Origin: Bordetella parapertussis
GTDB lineage: Bacteria > Pseudomonadota > Gammaproteobacteria > Burkholderiales > SG8-41
Direction of reading: 5' to 3'
Assembly: GCA_945870465.1 (NCBI GenBank)
Contig: CAMBSS010000030.1
Coordinates: forward strand, 1-29,804
Length of the DNA: 29,804 nucleotides
Positions 26,315 through 29,804 of the stretch are shown here, piece after piece. Position numbers and translations under genes: made by a program. Position 1 is the stretch's first letter; every line of letters starts with the position of its first letter. Under the pieces are notes generated by a model. That model worked only from the letters and a program-made list of their open reading frames with translations. It was not told where the DNA came from and did not search any database.

Positions 26315-27619
26315 TCACGGCACGTACACCCACAAATCAAGCTGTACGCTGCATCCAGGCACCGGCAGAAACGGCACCTGGACCGCCGAAAACGGCAGGT
26401 GCTGGTCAGGCAGATGCTGCTCCCACACCTGGTATGCCGGATAAAAATCCCCGAGATCGGTGTGGTATTGCTGAATGCGCACCACGTTGGCAAGTGAAGT
26501 TCCAGCGGCGCGGCAGAGTTTTTGCGCGTTTTCCAGCATGGCCTGCATCTGCGCCTGCACGCTGGAGCCGAAATACGGTTGCGCGGGGTCGTGGCGGGCG
26601 GCGCGCACCAACCCCGCTCCGTCAGTTGCCAGTAACCCCGACAGGAACAGCAGATTGCCGGCGCGCACGGCCTGGCTGTATCCCGCATAAGCCGGCACTA
26701 CGCCGCCGTCGATGATCTCTTTGCGCGTGCTGCCGCCGTCCGTCAGCGCGATAGTGTTGATTTCGATTCGCGCGTCGGACAGGAAGAAACCCGGTGTAGC
26801 AGTCGGGATCAAAGTCGTGGCCGGTTTCGCCCGCGGGAAAAACTTCGCCCACACTTCGTTGAAGGAAGCGAAATCGTCGGGGTCGCGCATGTACACCTGG
26901 CATTTCACGACGTTCTTCAGCGAAGAGCCTGCCGCTTTCAGCGCCGGCTGTATTTTTTCGCGAATGATGAACTCGGCTTCGAGCTTGATCGGCAGGCCTT
27001 TCCATAAATGCCCCTGCGGCAGGCGCGCTTCCTGCGCCAGCCCTTCGCCAAACGTGAACGAATCGGCCATGCGCCCTGCCACAAACACGTAATCTCCGGC
27101 GGCAAGCGCCAGGCTGTATCCTGAAGTGGCATGCACCGCATGCTCAGCGGGACGGATGTGCCGCGCGCGGAAATTGCCGCGCGGCACGATGCCTATCATG
27201 TGCACCTCGATTTCCTGTCCGGGCAGCACGAATCCCTGCGTTAGCGTCGATGTGCTCGGCGGAATGTGGTCTTTCAATATGGCACGGCGCGCGTCGTGAT
27301 AAGACTCGACGGCGCGGCCCGACGTGTAGTTCTGGTCGACGCGCACTATATTGTGCATGTCGCCGCCGCCCGCTTTGAACACCTTGCCGACGTTTTTGAA
27401 TATCTGCTCGGCCTCGCGCCGCAGTTTCGGACTGTCGCGCCGCGGTGACGTCGTATTCATTACATCGGCAGACATGCCGTTCGCGTAATCCGCAACGCCC
27501 TTGTGGCCAGTGGCAAAAATCCAGTTTCCCGCGCGCATGCCGGGCGCGTAACGAATATTTCCTTTGGGTATGGTAACCGGGTGCAATGCTTTGACCGCCG
27601 GGCGCTGATTTTTCGGCAC
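26315..27619 (-). CDS. Three-domain RidA (YjgF/YER057c/UK114) family protein
   Basis: 434 residues built from three tandem RidA-type domains: about 12-147 (IRYAPGMRAGNWIFATGHKG to EIEVHMIGIVP), about 155-296 (SLALAAGDYVFVAGRMAD to RIEINTIAL) and about 305-434 (SQAVRAGNLLFLSGLLATDG to VQLDLWVYVP). Each has the A-E/M-x-x-F helix and an N-V-V/I-R strand. None has the arginine that binds substrate in canonical RidA imine deaminases, so it belongs with the functionally undefined Rid groups. The start is GTG at 27619, seven bases after AGGA. A TATAAT lies just upstream. First gene of a minus-strand series with MFS and Bug genes, suggesting degradation of an imported nitrogen compound (inference). 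Confidence 0.88.
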   Translation of the reverse strand: MPKNQRPAVKALHPVTIPKGNIRYAPGMRAGNWIFATGHKGVADYANGMSADVMNTTSPRRDSPKLRREAEQIFKNVGKVFKAGGGDMHNIVRVDQNYTSGRAVESYHDARRAILKDHIPPSTSTLTQGFVLPGQEIEVHMIGIVPRGNFRARHIRPAEHAVHATSGYSLALAAGDYVFVAGRMADSFTFGEGLAQEARLPQGHLWKGLPIKLEAEFIIREKIQPALKAAGSSLKNVVKCQVYMRDPDDFASFNEVWAKFFPRAKPATTLIPTATPGFFLSDARIEINTIALTDGGSTRKEIIDGGVVPAYAGYSQAVRAGNLLFLSGLLATDGAGLVRAARHDPAQPYFGSSVQAQMQAMLENAQKLCRAAGTSLANVVRIQQYHTDLGDFYPAYQVWEQHLPDQHLPFSAVQVPFLPVPGCSVQLDLWVYVP

Positions 27620-27656
27620 GCTGCTTTCCTTGTTATCTGACGCAAAGTAAGCCGCG

Positions 27657-27685
27657 ATTATACGGCGTGCGTGCTGATCTGTTGG
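27657..27685 (-). promoter_or_regulatory. Probable promoter of the RidA-MFS-Bug series
   Basis: Minus strand TATAAT (27662-27657) with CCAACA (27685-27680) 17 bases upstream; start near 27650, leader about 31 bases. The -10 is perfect, the -35 matches three of six. Confidence 0.5.
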
Positions 27686-27737
27686 TCTAGCAAAGTTCGT
27701 GCATAATTGCGTGGCCCTCTATGTCAGGAGCACACGC

Positions 27738-28721
27738 ATGAATTGGTCAACCGTTGCCCTTGTCTTCAGTTTTGCTGTCGCGCAGTTTGCGCAGACCGCG
27801 TCCGCCGCCGATGCCAGCAAAGATTACCCGGTGCGGCCCGTTCGCCTCGTGAACCCATTTCCGCCGGGCGGCAGCAGCGATCCGTCATTCCGCCTGCTTG
27901 CGGATGCGCTGACCAAATCGCTGGGACAGCAATTCGTGGTTGATAACCGCGGCGGCGGCAACGGCAATATCGGCACCGCTATCGTCGCCAAAGCCAGCGC
28001 TGACGGCTATGTCCTGGCGTTTGCGTCGGGGACCACGTTTACCATCAATCCGTTCGTTTACAAGTCGCTTGGCTTCGATCCGAAAAAAGACTTTGACCCC
28101 GTCATCAAGTTCGGCAGCGTGCCCAACGTGCTCGTCGTTCATCCGTCGCTGCCCGCGCGCACGCTCGCGGAATTCACCCAGCACGTGAAAACCAAACCTG
28201 ACGAACTGAATTACGCGTCGGCCGGCAACGGCAGCAGCATGCATCTCGCCGCCGAGCTGTATCAAAAAATGACCGGCACCAAAATGCGCCACATTCCTTA
28301 CGTGTCGCCCGGTCTGGCAACCCAGGACACCATTGCCAACCGCACCCAACTCATATTTCACCTGCTGCCGGCCGTCGCGCAGCAGGCCCTTGCCGGAAAT
28401 GTGCGCGCGTTGGCGGTGCTGTCCGCCGCACGGTCGAGTGTGCTGCCCGACGTGCCGACTACCAAAGAAGCTGGTATGCCGGGGCTGGAGGCTGGCACCT
28501 GGTATACGCTGATGGCGCCCGCTGGCACACCGAAAAGCATCATCGCCAAGCTCAACCAGCAAATTAACACGACACTCACCGAACCTGCGTTCCGCAAACG
28601 CGTGATGGATATGGGCCTCACCATCATGGGAGGCACACCAGAAGAAGTGTCCAGCTACATCGTCTCGGAATCGAAAAAATGGTCCGAGCTGGTGCAAAGC
28701 GCGGGCGTCAAGATCGACTAG
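27738..28721 (+). CDS. Tripartite tricarboxylate transporter substrate-binding protein (Bug/TctC family), second copy
   Basis: 327 residues from the ATG at 27738, eight bases after AGGAG. Signal peptide about 1-24 (ending TASA). Hallmarks: PVRLVNPFPPGGSSDPSFR, FVVDNRGGGNGNIGT, DGYVLAF, LPDVPTTKEAGMPGLEA and the closing KWSELVQSAGVKID. It differs clearly from the copy at 24102-25082, so this is not a recent duplication. Divergent from the RidA series and convergent with the aconitase-type gene; no membrane subunits nearby. Confidence 0.93.
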   Translation: MNWSTVALVFSFAVAQFAQTASAADASKDYPVRPVRLVNPFPPGGSSDPSFRLLADALTKSLGQQFVVDNRGGGNGNIGTAIVAKASADGYVLAFASGTTFTINPFVYKSLGFDPKKDFDPVIKFGSVPNVLVVHPSLPARTLAEFTQHVKTKPDELNYASAGNGSSMHLAAELYQKMTGTKMRHIPYVSPGLATQDTIANRTQLIFHLLPAVAQQALAGNVRALAVLSAARSSVLPDVPTTKEAGMPGLEAGTWYTLMAPAGTPKSIIAKLNQQINTTLTEPAFRKRVMDMGLTIMGGTPEEVSSYIVSESKKWSELVQSAGVKID

Positions 28722-28751
28722 GGGGCCCGCTGCAGTCCGCTTGTGCGGCCT

Positions 28752-29804
28752 TCAGGCCTGACATCGCTTGCGCAATGCGTAGTTAAGAATGCCGCCGTGG
28801 CGGAAATACTCGGCCTCCTGCCGGGTTTCCAGCCGCGCAATCAAATCGCACTCTTCGCGGCTGCCGTCGGCGCGCGTAACAACACCGCATAGAGTCATTG
28901 CAGGCACCAGCGTCTGCCCTAGCCCCGTGATATCGAACTGCTCGCTGCCGTCGAGACGCAACGTGCGACGCGTTTGTCCGGCAGAAAATTGCAATGGCAG
29001 CACGCCGGCTGCCACGAGGTTCGCCCGGTGTATGCGCTCGAACGATTCCGCGATGACGGCGCGCACGCCGAGCAGACGCATGCCCTTGGCCGACCAGTCG
29101 CGAGAAGAACCCGTGCCGTAACCGCGGCCCGCAATGACAACGAGAGGAATCCCGTCCTTCCGGTAGCGTTGCGCAGCATCGTAAATTGCCATCGGTGCGC
29201 GTTCGGGCATATGAAATGTATTGCCACCGGGGCTGCCGGGCGTCATCTCGTTGTGCAAGTGCACGCTCGCCAGCGTGCCCCGTATCATCACGTCGTGATT
29301 GAGGCGGCGCGCAGCGAAGCTCACGAAATCGGCAGGCGCAACGCCTTGCGACTGCAGAAATGTGCCGGCCAGCGAGTGCGGCGGAATCATGCCCATCGGC
29401 GAAACGTGTTCAGTGGTAACCAGGTCGCCATAAATAGCGAGCACGCGCGCGCCGCGGATGTCGGCGAGCGGCGCCGGCTGCAACTGCACATCATCGAACA
29501 TCGGCGGCTGCCGAATAGTGGTGCTTGAATTTCCCCACTCAAACTGCATTCCACGCTGGTAAGGCAGCGCCCGCCATTCGGCACTGCCTTCATACAAATG
29601 CGCGTAAGAGCGCGTGTAAAGTCCCGGCTCGATTGCCGCGTCCATCAGCGCGCGGACTTCCGCTTCATCCGGCCACAAATCCTTGAGATAAACGGCACGA
29701 CCTTCCCTGTCGATGCCGAGCGGCTCAGTGCTCAGATCTTTCAATATGGAACCTGCGAGTGCGTAAGCGACGACCAGCGGCGGCGAGGCGAGAAAACTCG
29801 CGCG
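28752..29804 (-). CDS. acnA: Aconitate hydratase, AcnA family (N-terminal part missing at window edge)
   Basis: The frame is open to the right edge (350 residues seen of an expected 850-900). It starts inside FLASPPLVVAYALAG, an AcnA hallmark. Then come ARVLAIYGDLVTTEHVSP, SFAARRLNHDVMIRGTLAS and the swivel-domain active-site loop GRGYGTGSSRDWSAKGMRLLGVRAVIAESFERIHRANL. Usual AcnA wording is GDSVTTDHISPAG and RNEMVPGVEGG, so changes such as GDLVTTEHVSPMG and HNEMTPGSPGG mark this as a divergent member. The 4Fe-4S cysteines lie outside the window. Housekeeping aconitase, or an isozyme for another tricarboxylate, are both possible. Confidence 0.88.
   Translation of the reverse strand, partial: RASFLASPPLVVAYALAGSILKDLSTEPLGIDREGRAVYLKDLWPDEAEVRALMDAAIEPGLYTRSYAHLYEGSAEWRALPYQRGMQFEWGNSSTTIRQPPMFDDVQLQPAPLADIRGARVLAIYGDLVTTEHVSPMGMIPPHSLAGTFLQSQGVAPADFVSFAARRLNHDVMIRGTLASVHLHNEMTPGSPGGNTFHMPERAPMAIYDAAQRYRKDGIPLVVIAGRGYGTGSSRDWSAKGMRLLGVRAVIAESFERIHRANLVAAGVLPLQFSAGQTRRTLRLDGSEQFDITGLGQTLVPAMTLCGVVTRADGSREECDLIARLETRQEAEYFRHGGILNYALRKRCQA

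Overview
The window is a GC-rich chromosomal stretch (I judge about 60% G+C by eye) with dense, mostly housekeeping genes. It looks betaproteobacterial. The clues are the aminotransferase-hom-thrC order, surE-pcm-nlpD, a MoxR/DUF58/transglutaminase cluster, CaiB plus acyl-CoA dehydrogenase, and two Bug-type (TctC family) periplasmic binding proteins, which are abundant in Burkholderiales and relatives. No tRNA, rRNA, CRISPR array, transposase or prophage gene was seen.

Layout. Positions 1-1858 (minus) hold clpB, cut by the left edge, with a very good sigma-32 promoter. A type II haloacid dehalogenase (plus) follows. Positions 2652-6111 (minus) form one apparent operon: a membrane-anchored FMN glutamate-synthase-like protein, a Tat-exported sulfite dehydrogenase and its diheme cytochrome c. 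nadC (plus) is divergent from it. Positions 7152-11163 (minus) are alaC-hom-thrC, making aspartate-family amino acids. The alaC leader carries an unusual duplicated and inverted copy of the start of alaC. Positions 11388-13535 hold a small Mth938-like protein and a divergent pair: an HDAC-type deacetylase and a Pat-like lysine acetyltransferase.

Positions 13567-17520 (plus) are MoxR ATPase, DUF58 protein and membrane transglutaminase, tightly coupled. Positions 17536-19882 (minus) are surE-pcm-nlpD without rpoS after nlpD. Positions 20163-22539 (plus) are a CoA-transferase and an acyl-CoA dehydrogenase. Positions 22541-27619 (minus) run from a triple-RidA protein through an MFS transporter, a Bug protein and an OmpH/Skp chaperone to a nitrilase-family amidase. 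A second Bug protein (plus) and the C-terminal part of an AcnA-type aconitase (minus, cut by the right edge) close the window.

Most of this is core genome. The best candidates for something undescribed are the alaC leader (11137-11305), where three copies of one sequence allow mutually exclusive hairpins around a short leader ORF, and the divergent acetyltransferase/deacetylase pair. The window also holds long imperfect hairpin repeats at convergent gene ends and a 7-bp-periodic CTCTCG repeat that occurs once between genes and once inside a coding start. Many start codons are GTG or TTG and several genes overlap by four bases, so starts were re-chosen from family alignment and ribosome binding sites.
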